This document shows positions 1 to 4,552 of a stretch of DNA of 6,568 nucleotides, piece after piece. The position numbers and the translations under genes are program-made. Numbering within the stretch: the first letter of the stretch is position 1; every line of letters starts with the position of its first letter. Below the pieces are notes generated by a model, which saw only the letters and a list, made by a program, of their open reading frames with translations, was not told where the DNA came from and made no database searches. The stretch comes from Candidatus Aenigmatarchaeota archaeon. Its GTDB lineage: Archaea; Aenigmatarchaeota; Aenigmatarchaeia; QMZP01. The stretch is taken from NCBI GenBank assembly GCA_016202725.1, contig JACQOD010000031.1, forward strand, positions 1 to 6,568, read 5' to 3'.

Positions 1-85
1 AATTATTTAGTATGTGTTTAGCTCATTGCACACCGCAGGTTCTCTTGCTTCTGATTTCATTTTTCCCTTCTTGGAAACCGATAGC

Positions 86-307
86 ATGCGTTCGGCAGCT
101 AAACACGTACGGTATATTAAAGACTTCCCCACAATCATATCATATAGCGACGGAGAGTTGGAGAGGCTTGTCGTCGTATACTCCAGGTTCAGAATGTACA
201 GGCTGGCGGCAATCATAGAAAAACAGGTGGCAACGGGGAAGGGGCTACAAAGCCCCACCTACGTCCCCTGGAGACAGCGACTTGGAGGATGGAAGCATGG
301 CGGATGA
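86..307 (+). CDS. possible small protein overlapping the winged-helix gene
   Basis: An open frame of 73 residues starts at ATG 86 (a GTG at 14 in the same frame would give 97). It overlaps the next gene by 11 bases, an arrangement that would allow translational coupling. The middle (about residues 22-50) is plausibly helical and charged, with a segment FRMYRLAAIIEKQ. The tail from residue 60 is rich in Gly and Trp because it reads through the next gene's Shine-Dalgarno region, which looks unlike selected protein. No Shine-Dalgarno site precedes ATG 86, and the frame also runs through a stem-loop at 235-268. I recognise no family. It may instead be untranslated leader of the downstream gene; I lean slightly toward that. 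Confidence 0.28.
   Translation: MRSAAKHVRYIKDFPTIISYSDGELERLVVVYSRFRMYRLAAIIEKQVATGKGLQSPTYVPWRQRLGGWKHGG
113..121 (+). promoter_or_regulatory. possible TATA box
   Basis: TATATTAAA matches the archaeal TATA-box style. Transcription would start near 140 and give a leader of roughly 155 bases for the gene at 297. It lies inside the uncertain ORF 86-307, so only one of the two readings is likely to be right. Confidence 0.3.
225..268 (+). other. leader stem-loop with two competing outer stems
   Basis: GGGGCT at 241-246 pairs with AGCCCC at 251-256 around an ACAA loop. Two outer pairings are possible: AGGTGG 225-230 with CCACCT 255-260, and GGGGA 235-239 with TCCCC 264-268. The two outer stems cross each other, so they are either mutually exclusive or form a pseudoknot. 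The element ends 15 bases before the ribosome binding site of the gene at 297. A regulatory role is inference. Confidence 0.35.
284..290 (+). promoter_or_regulatory. ribosome binding site for the gene at 297
   Basis: GGAGGAT lies 6 bases before ATG 297 (8 bases from the end of GGAGG). It supports this ATG over the in-frame TTG at 282, which would place the site inside the coding sequence. Confidence 0.7.
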
Positions 308-566
308 ACTAAAAAGGCTTGGAACGGAAGCGCTCAGACTGAAGGCGGCCCTGCTTCATAGCAAGAACCTTGATATTCTGCTGTATCTTGCAAAATACAA
401 TCCTGAGGTCAGCACCAGGGATATTATTGACAAGTTCGGCAAGGAGTCTCTCGAAGGTCTTAAATCGTTGAAGGAATCTCGCTTGGTGGTTGAAGAGGAC
501 GGCAAGCTGATGCTCACCGAAGAAGGGATTTTCCAAGTGGAAGGTTTGCTTGCGCTTGCGGTCTGA
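297..566 (+). CDS. small winged-helix-like protein
   Basis: This is an 89-residue soluble protein. Residues 1-20 form a charged amphipathic helix (DELKRLGTEALRLKAAL). Residues 21-80 read as a winged helix: a first helix near NLDILLYLAKY, a second near STRDIIDKFG, a third near SLEGLKSLKESRL, and a wing VVEEDGKLMLTEEG. That order and length are typical of small archaeal wHTH regulators, so DNA binding is a reasonable inference, but a protein-interaction role is possible. There is no effector domain. The start is set by GGAGG 8 bases upstream. The gene is less GC-rich than those to its right and uses codons such as AAA, GAT and ATT more freely. It converges on the minus-strand operon ending at 883. 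Confidence 0.8.
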   Translation: MADELKRLGTEALRLKAALLHSKNLDILLYLAKYNPEVSTRDIIDKFGKESLEGLKSLKESRLVVEEDGKLMLTEEGIFQVEGLLALAV

Positions 567-600
567 GATTAGTAAAGCCGATCGAAAGAATCATGGTTCG

Positions 601-607
601 CTATATC
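601..607 (+). promoter_or_regulatory. weak TATA-like box before the hairpin cluster
   Basis: CTATATC is centred about 26 bases before 630, just ahead of the first stem-loop. If used, it would start a transcript covering the hairpin cluster. The match is weak and the assignment is inference. Confidence 0.2.
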
Positions 608-657
608 TCAATGAAAAGAGTATCAATCCAATAGCTTCACCCGAAAGGGCTTTACGC

Positions 658-701
658 CCCGCGCCGCCAGGACCCTGCGGGGCCTTCGCCCGCGGCGCGG
701 G
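658..701 (+). repeat. long GC-rich stem-loop
   Basis: CCCGCGCCGC (658-667) and GCGGCGCGGG (692-701) form a perfect 10-bp stem. Inside it, GGGC 680-683 and GCCC 688-691 close a CTTC tetraloop. An overlapping alternative is GGACCC 670-675 with GGGTCC 699-704, enclosing GCGGG 677-681 with CCCGC 689-693. It is the strongest hairpin in the gap. Confidence 0.65.
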
Positions 702-718
702 TCCAGGCCGGAAGCGTG

Positions 719-734
719 CCGGCACGTGTGCCGG
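719..734 (+). repeat. compact stem-loop
   Basis: CCGGCA and TGCCGG form a 6-bp stem around CGTG. The left arm is also part of the 10-base palindrome GTGCCGGCAC at 716-725 or adjacent, so alternative pairings exist. Confidence 0.5.
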
Positions 735-776
735 GCAGACTGGCAACCCCTTGGGGGCGTGTGGGACTGGCTCGCG

Positions 777-808
777 ATACTGCCCGCTGCTGCAGGGGGG
801 GGCAGTGT
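777..808 (+). repeat. nine-base-pair stem-loop
   Basis: ATACTGCCC (777-785) pairs with GGGCAGTGT (800-808), with one T-G wobble, around a 14-base loop containing CTGCAG. No T tract follows on either strand, so a simple terminator is not supported. Confidence 0.5.
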
Positions 809-882
809 ACGCAAGGGTGGGAACAGATTCCTGGCAGCTCACGGCCGGGCCCGGGCTTCGCGGGGAGGGCGCGCATCCTCGC

Positions 883-1239
883 CTACTTCACGCGCGGGAG
901 GTAGTCGTGCTCCTGCCGCTGCCGGCGGTGCTTCGCGTGCCGGAGGTAGAAGAGCCCGCCCAGGACCACCATGAGGGCGGTCCAGGGGAGGAGGAAGCCC
1001 AGGGGGGCGCTGAGCCCGGTCACCACGCCCCCCAGGATCGCCGAGACGATGCTGGCCATCGGGGAGGTGGCCCCGTTGGGCATGAGCGCGTCGATGAAGA
1101 TGAACACGCCCGCCGCGAGCAGGATGAGCTGGACCAGGATGCCGAGCGGGGAGAGGAGTCCGCCGATCGCCAGGCAGCCGGCGGCCCAGCCCTGCACGGC
1201 GGACTGCCAGCGGACGATGGGATAGCTTTCTTCAGCCAT
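883..1239 (-). CDS. three-helix membrane protein, last gene of the operon
   Basis: A 118-residue integral membrane protein of no family I can name. Hydrophobic segments lie at about residues 32-53 (PLGILVQLILLAAGVFIFID), 62-78 and 79-99, and residues 15-30 are also fairly hydrophobic. The last 19 residues are strongly basic (HAKHRRQRQ), which by the positive-inside rule suggests a cytoplasmic C-terminus. The Gly and Pro content of the second and third helices suggests close helix packing. It starts 4 bases after the stop of the preceding gene. GGTGA at 1248-1244, overlapping that stop codon, is a good internal ribosome binding site. Being in one operon with two soluble-looking paralogues, it could be their membrane anchor; that is inference. 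Confidence 0.85.
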   Translation of the reverse strand: MAEESYPIVRWQSAVQGWAAGCLAIGGLLSPLGILVQLILLAAGVFIFIDALMPNGATSPMASIVSAILGGVVTGLSAPLGFLLPWTALMVVLGGLFYLRHAKHRRQRQEHDYLPRVK

Positions 1240-1243
1240 GGCC

Positions 1244-1248
1244 TCACC
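1244..1248 (-). promoter_or_regulatory. ribosome binding site overlapping the upstream stop
   Basis: GGTGA (minus strand) contains the TGA stop of the 171-residue gene and lies 4 bases before ATG 1239. Its short spacing fits because GGTGA pairs with the 5' part of the anti-Shine-Dalgarno sequence. It implies coupled translation. Confidence 0.6.
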
Positions 1249-1759
1249 CGAAGGAGGTGTCCTTCCCCGGCAGGCGGGTCGCGCCCAGGTTGTAGTGCTC
1301 CTTGAGCAGGTTGCGGAAGTGGTAGATGTAGTTCCTGCAGTCGGAGATGTACCCCATGCGGAGCCGGTTGTAGAACAGGTAGGAGTAGGTGAGCCAGAAG
1401 GGCTTCAGGATGACCGCGGGGCCGGAGACCTCGGTGTCGAGGCGGCCCCACATGCGGAGCGTGAACTGGCCGGTATTGTCGGTCTTGGAGACCGCGCCCT
1501 GCACGCGCATGAAGAATTTGGCGTCCGAGCGGCCGCTCATGCTCTTCTTCACCCACCAGCTCGAGTAGAAGGTGATCGGGTCGCCGGCGATGTCCCAGTT
1601 CAGGCGGTCGTTCGAGGTCGAGGAGGTGGAGACGTGGAAGAAGGGCTTGATCTCCTCGGAGATGTGCTTGACCACGCCCCAGGGGTCCGGGCCGGAGTAG
1701 GTCATGAAGACCTCGGGCTCGGGCGCCAGGCACTCGTCCGCGATCTCGAGCGTGGCCAT
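1244..1759 (-). CDS. unknown protein, paralogue B of a tandem pair
   Basis: A 171-residue soluble-looking protein with no signal peptide or clear membrane helix. It aligns by eye with the gene just upstream: EIKPFF (36-41), a Ser/Thr-rich stretch, SSWWVKK (66-72), FFMRVQG then LRMWGRL (about 82-107, strand-like), then a helical C-terminus with FYNRLR (129-134), CR (141-142) and LLKEHY (151-156). The alternation of strand-like segments followed by long helices suggests an alpha/beta fold, perhaps for ligand binding or oligomerisation. Its C-terminal end LPGKDTSFG is polar. It starts 3 bases after the stop of paralogue A with GGAGG at 1772-1768. I do not recognise the family; function unknown. 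Confidence 0.87.
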   Translation of the reverse strand: MATLEIADECLAPEPEVFMTYSGPDPWGVVKHISEEIKPFFHVSTSSTSNDRLNWDIAGDPITFYSSWWVKKSMSGRSDAKFFMRVQGAVSKTDNTGQFTLRMWGRLDTEVSGPAVILKPFWLTYSYLFYNRLRMGYISDCRNYIYHFRNLLKEHYNLGATRLPGKDTSFG

Positions 1760-1762
1760 GCC

Positions 1763-2308
1763 CTATTCCTCCGCCGCGGCCGGCTCGGGCGGGGCATCTG
1801 CCCCCCGCAGCCGGTTGAAGTACTCCGCAAGCTTCTTCTGGTACAGGACCATCGCGTGCCGGCATTCCTCCGCGTACTCCTCGCGCTTCTTGTGGTAGAA
1901 TGCCCGGTGCCAGAAGGTGCGCATCATCTCGTAGAAGAGGGACCGTTGCCAGACCGTGTCCTGGGGGTATTCGGACCGCAGGATGCCCTTCATGGAGAGG
2001 GTGAGGGAGCCGCCCTGGGCGTCCCCCTGGCCGCTGAGCTTGAAGGAGGTGTAGAGGTAGCTGAAGAGGTCCATGTCCTTGTGGAGCCACCAGGTGACCT
2101 TGAACTTCTCCCCCTTGGCGCTTTTCCCCCAGGAGTAGGTGGTTTCCTGGATGTCGGAATCCGTGACGTTGAAGACGGCCTTGATGAGTTCGAAGGCGAC
2201 ATTGTACATCTTGGGGACGTTCGGGCCGATCAGCTTCATCTCCACCGAGCCCGGATCCTCCTCGTAGCAGTTATCCTCCAATACCAGCTTGGAGCGGGCA
2301 AAAACCAT
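1763..2308 (-). CDS. unknown protein, paralogue A of a tandem pair, first gene of the operon
   Basis: A 181-residue protein. The frame stays open upstream to 2434, but ATG 2308 is preferred: the extra 42 residues are basic, low-complexity and lie over the divergent promoter and membrane gene. Shared with the next gene are ELIKAVF (40-46), VTWWLHK (71-77), a strand-like SFKLSG and LTLSMKG (88-108), FYHKKR (137-142), CR (149-150) and LAEYF (160-164). Residues 120-166 are predominantly helical with many aromatics. The tail from 168 is Pro/Ala/Glu-rich and probably disordered. No signal peptide or membrane helix is seen. Both Trp residues and the Cys-Arg pair are kept in both copies despite low overall identity, so they are likely structural or functional. 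Family unknown. Confidence 0.87.
   Translation of the reverse strand: MVFARSKLVLEDNCYEEDPGSVEMKLIGPNVPKMYNVAFELIKAVFNVTDSDIQETTYSWGKSAKGEKFKVTWWLHKDMDLFSYLYTSFKLSGQGDAQGGSLTLSMKGILRSEYPQDTVWQRSLFYEMMRTFWHRAFYHKKREEYAEECRHAMVLYQKKLAEYFNRLRGADAPPEPAAAEE
1768..1772 (-). promoter_or_regulatory. internal ribosome binding site
   Basis: GGAGG on the minus strand, within the last codons of paralogue A, lies 8 bases before ATG 1759 and sets the start of paralogue B. Confidence 0.65.
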
Positions 2309-2320
2309 ACCGACCGGCAG

Positions 2321-2329
2321 ATTAATATT
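2321..2329 (+). promoter_or_regulatory. TATA box for the 56-residue membrane gene
   Basis: ATTAATATT is centred 27 bases before ATG 2352, the spacing of a leaderless archaeal mRNA. It is nearly palindromic but lies too close to ATG 2308 to serve the minus-strand operon in the same way. Confidence 0.5.
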
Positions 2330-2340
2330 GCCTTCTCCCC

Positions 2341-2348
2341 TATTTGAA
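2341..2348 (-). promoter_or_regulatory. possible TATA box for the minus-strand operon
   Basis: TTCAAATA on the minus strand is centred about 36 bases before ATG 2308, predicting a leader near 10 bases. The two divergent promoters would then overlap within 43 bases, so binding at one may affect the other. Confidence 0.4.
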
Positions 2349-2351
2349 CGT

Positions 2352-2522
2352 ATGTTCGGCCTATCCGGCCTGCTCGCGGGCATCCTCCTGCTCCTGGCGG
2401 GGATATTCCTGGTGTTCTTCTTCCCCGGAGTCACGGAGCACCAGCCGGAAGCGGACGCCTACACGGGCATCGTCCTGGGGATCATCTTCCTCATCGCGGG
2501 GGCCGTGCTGGTGTTCATCTGA
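2352..2522 (+). CDS. 56-residue two-helix membrane protein
   Basis: A very small membrane protein. Helix 1 spans about residues 3-25 (Leu/Ile/Phe-rich, ending FFFPG), a short acidic loop follows at 26-37 (VTEHQPEADAYT), and helix 2 spans 38-56, ending at the C-terminus. Both helices contain LAG or IAG small-residue motifs, which favour helix packing, so it could dimerise or join a larger membrane complex. The frame is open to 2289, but ATG 2352 is chosen because the upstream residues are polar and cross the promoter. A TATA-like box sits 27 bases before it. It is transcribed away from the operon that ends in another small membrane protein. I recognise no family; hairpin membrane proteins of this size are often overlooked. 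Confidence 0.75.
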   Translation: MFGLSGLLAGILLLLAGIFLVFFFPGVTEHQPEADAYTGIVLGIIFLIAGAVLVFI

Positions 2523-2540
2523 CGTGTTCTCAGGTGGAAA

Positions 2541-2575
2541 GCAGCATCCGCACGGATTCGCCACGGATGGGCTGC
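2541..2575 (+). repeat. bulged inverted repeat with an 11-base direct repeat
   Basis: GCAGCATCCG (2541-2550) pairs with CGGAT (2564-2568) and GCTGC (2571-2575), leaving GG bulged. CACGGAT occurs at 2551 and again at 2562, one helical turn apart. The element sits 19 bases after the membrane gene's stop. It could be a 3'-end structure or a protein-binding site for the gene at 2689. Confidence 0.35.
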
Positions 2576-2660
2576 GCACTGGAATGCCCGCTGCATGGCA
2601 TGCCTCATCCCTGCTGACCGTGCGTTGGACAGCTGGGGACTGCCCCCCGGGCGCGGGGGA

Positions 2661-2667
2661 ATAAATA
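2661..2667 (+). promoter_or_regulatory. TATA box for the 548-residue gene
   Basis: ATAAATA, isolated in GC-rich DNA, is centred 25 bases before ATG 2689. No Shine-Dalgarno site lies between them, so a leaderless transcript is expected. Confidence 0.7.
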
Positions 2668-2688
2668 GCGCCGCGCCCAACTAGAAGC

Positions 2689-4335
2689 ATGGCCGACCAG
2701 AAGGCCGCTTCCCCTCCGCGGGCCATGTACAATCCCGACAGCATGGTGTGCGACGATATCCGCAAGGAGATTGCCGGCCATCCGAACGCCCCCGCCCTCG
2801 GGTACGTCCTCTCGGCCGGGCCGTTCGAGATGGACAAGATCATCGACTTCACCGGTTTGCGGGGATCAGGCTCGAACATCTACTACTCCCTCATCTACCA
2901 GCTTCCCAAGTGGGGGTTCACCATCAAGAAGGTGGACGAGTACATCGAGGTCACGCCGGCCTGGGCCGAGTACTACAACCTCACGATCGCGCAGAAGCAG
3001 AAGCTGGAAGCCTCCATCAAGACCGGCCTTGCCTCCGCGGCCCAGTCTGTTGCGGACTATGAGCTGCTCAAGCACGACTTCCGCCGCTACCAGGAGGTGC
3101 TGGACTACTTCGCCGCGGCCGACAAGACCAAGGACGAGCACATGCTCCGCTCCCTGTTCGTGGACCGGGTGGACGCCTTTACGGGCGAAGGGTATTCCAT
3201 GATCTCCATGGCCAAGCGCTGGCCCACCATCATCACCGACTTCATCCGGATGCCGCCCGGGGTGGACGACCCGAAGGAGATCAAGGAAAAGGTGGACGTC
3301 ACCATGGCCGAGGCCACGGTCCTCCGGACCAAGAACCAGCTCTACCAGGAGTGGAAGGCCCTCTTCCTGCCCGAGCTCAAGGACCGGATCGCCCGGCTGA
3401 AGGTCCTGCTGGACTCCCGCCGGAAGTCGATCGACGAGTACCGCTTGTGGCTGAAGCCCTACATGGCCCGCTACAAGGCCATCCGGGAGCAGACCGAGCT
3501 CAAACCCGCGGCGTTCATGTCGGACGCCTTCCACACCCCCGGTTTCGGCCAGGCCCAGGCCCTGACTGGCGTCAAGCTGTGGTTCTGGAAGCCCTTCACC
3601 CCGCCCGAGAAGGGGAAGCCGGAATCCATCAAGGAGAGGGGCGCACGGCACGGGTTCCGCATCGATCCCTTTGACGGGTTCGTGCGCGAGAACATCCCCC
3701 GCATCCTGGAGCGGTACGGCCTCGCGGGCGAGTATGGCGGGGAGGACGGCCGCGTGAGCGAGAAGATGGAGAAGGCGGTGGAGAATATCCTGAAGGAAGC
3801 CACCCCCAAGGTCCCGAAGACCTACAACGCGGTGATGAACAAGGACGTGGTCTACTACACCTTCTTCACCGCGGACGTCATCCTCGCCCTGATCCGCACC
3901 CCGCCCCCCGAGGGGGTGGAGACCGACAACCTCATGTTCCACCCCATCAAGGCGCACGTCATCTCCCAGAACCTCCTGCTCCTCCATTTGATCGAGATCT
4001 GGGCGCGGGAGCGGATGTTCGAGCGGGAGATCAACGAGCTGATCGGCACCAGGGAGGCCGAGGAGAGCGCCCTGGAGGCGATCAACAAGCGCTTCGGCCC
4101 CGAGGTGGAGGAGCGCATGCGGCGCCTGGAGGGCGTGCGCCGGGCCTGGGAGAAAGGAGCGGCAGCCAAGGGCAGGGCCCAGAAGCCCCTCTCCTGGGTC
4201 TATGGGCGGTTCGTCCGGCCCGGGCCGTACGAGCGGGTCTTCAAGGAGCGCGGGTCCAAGATGTACGCCCGCGGGATCGGAGGGGACTGGTCTGCCGTGA
4301 CAGGATTCCTCATGGACAAGATGCAGATGAAGTAG
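2689..4335 (+). CDS. large protein of unknown function with winged-helix-like N-terminus
   Basis: A 548-residue soluble protein. After a short disordered start, residues about 35-95 read as a winged helix: ALGYVLSAGPFEMDKIIDF, then SNIYYSLIYQLPKWGF, then a wing IKKVDEYIEVTP. Residues 100-150 and 200-275 are long charged helices, probably coiled coil, including EATVLRTKNQLYQEWK and EYRLWLKPYMARYK (250-263). A Trp-rich segment KLWFWKPFTPP lies at 296-306. Residues 385-403 (DVVYYTFFTADVILALI) are hydrophobic but short and look like buried structure, not a clear membrane span. The C-terminal third is helical, ending in a basic GRFVRPGPYERVFKERG region. I recall no named domain covering it. It has its own TATA box. 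DNA or RNA binding through the N-terminus is inference; the rest gives no catalytic motif I can identify. Confidence 0.92.
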   Translation: MADQKAASPPRAMYNPDSMVCDDIRKEIAGHPNAPALGYVLSAGPFEMDKIIDFTGLRGSGSNIYYSLIYQLPKWGFTIKKVDEYIEVTPAWAEYYNLTIAQKQKLEASIKTGLASAAQSVADYELLKHDFRRYQEVLDYFAAADKTKDEHMLRSLFVDRVDAFTGEGYSMISMAKRWPTIITDFIRMPPGVDDPKEIKEKVDVTMAEATVLRTKNQLYQEWKALFLPELKDRIARLKVLLDSRRKSIDEYRLWLKPYMARYKAIREQTELKPAAFMSDAFHTPGFGQAQALTGVKLWFWKPFTPPEKGKPESIKERGARHGFRIDPFDGFVRENIPRILERYGLAGEYGGEDGRVSEKMEKAVENILKEATPKVPKTYNAVMNKDVVYYTFFTADVILALIRTPPPEGVETDNLMFHPIKAHVISQNLLLLHLIEIWARERMFEREINELIGTREAEESALEAINKRFGPEVEERMRRLEGVRRAWEKGAAAKGRAQKPLSWVYGRFVRPGPYERVFKERGSKMYARGIGGDWSAVTGFLMDKMQMK

Positions 4336-4340
4336 GCACC

Positions 4341-4345
4341 TTTTT
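4341..4345 (+). terminator. T5 terminator-like tract after the 548-residue gene
   Basis: TTTTT begins 6 bases after the stop codon and is repeated in the same context at 4418-4422. T runs are the main intrinsic termination signal in archaea; five is short, so the pair may act together. Confidence 0.4.
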
Positions 4346-4351
4346 GCGAAA

Positions 4352-4376
4352 CCGGAGGATGCAGGGGCATCCTCGG
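4352..4376 (+). repeat. perfect eight-base-pair hairpin
   Basis: GAGGATGC (4355-4362) and GCATCCTC (4367-4374) flank an AGGG loop. The stem can extend with CC/GG outside a bulged G. It lies between the two T5 repeats and is probably transcribed as 3' untranslated sequence if the first T5 is read through. Confidence 0.6.
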
Positions 4377-4521
4377 CCGTAAAGCGCTTTGCTCTTTCCG
4401 GAAGCTGCACCAGCACCTTTTTGCGAAAAAAGCTGCACCAAAAAAACGGACGCCCCGGCCCCTGGGGACGGACCGCTCCCGGTCTCTGCAGATGGACCGC
4501 CTGCCGGCCCCCGCCGCAAGG

Positions 4522-4530
4522 CTTTTACTT
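4522..4530 (+). promoter_or_regulatory. TATA-like box for the TIM-barrel gene
   Basis: CTTTTACTT, in otherwise GC-rich DNA, is centred about 27 bases before ATG 4553 with purines (GCAAGG) just upstream as a possible BRE. It supports a leaderless transcript and the choice of start. Confidence 0.5.
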
Positions 4531-4552
4531 CCGTGCGACCATAAAGGTATAC

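Larger units (their letters stand above)
567..882. other. gene-free, hairpin-rich intergenic region
   Basis: This 316-base gap lies between two convergent transcription units. The frames open here give low-complexity Pro/Gly/Arg/Ala translations typical of GC-rich noncoding DNA, so I see no gene. From about 640 it contains a series of GC-rich stem-loops (640-649, 658-701, 719-734, 777-808, 820-831). There are no T tracts to mark ordinary archaeal terminators. It may hold a structured RNA, 3' ends of both units, or both. Confidence 0.6.
4336..4440 (+). repeat. interleaved direct repeats with T5 tracts
   Basis: GCACCTTTTTGCGAAA occurs at 4336-4351, immediately after the stop codon, and again at 4413-4428. 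AAGCTGCACCA occurs at 4402-4412 and 4430-4440. Four GCACC units lie in 105 bases. The T5 tracts (4341-4345, 4418-4422) resemble archaeal terminators, which rely on T runs, so this may be a doubled terminator for the 548-residue gene. The origin of the repetition is not explained by that alone. Confidence 0.7.

Noticed and set aside
702..750. Resemblance to the SRP RNA core and 3' arm (CCAGGCCGGAAG, then GTGTGCCGGG and CTGGCA)
   Set aside because: The essential AGCAG side of the helix 8 internal loop is missing, and the GGAA cannot be closed by the expected stem. Similarity of this length can arise by chance in GC-rich DNA.
550..1305. Plus-strand frame of 251 codons across the intergenic gap
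   Set aside because: Pro/Gly/Ala/Arg-rich translation, and it overlaps the opposite-strand membrane gene; no promoter or ribosome binding site fits.
1020..2347. Long open frames on both strands across the minus operon
   Set aside because: They are out of frame with the three coupled genes, have no ribosome binding sites, and translate to low-complexity sequence.
3900..3960. Possible transmembrane helix in the 548-residue protein near residues 387-403
   Set aside because: The hydrophobic run is only about 17 residues, contains an Asp, and is followed by a soluble helical C-terminus; buried strand/helix is more likely.
2866..4416. Minus-strand open frame of 516 codons
   Set aside because: It lies opposite the 548-residue gene and has shadow-type composition; the plus frame has clear structural motifs and a promoter.
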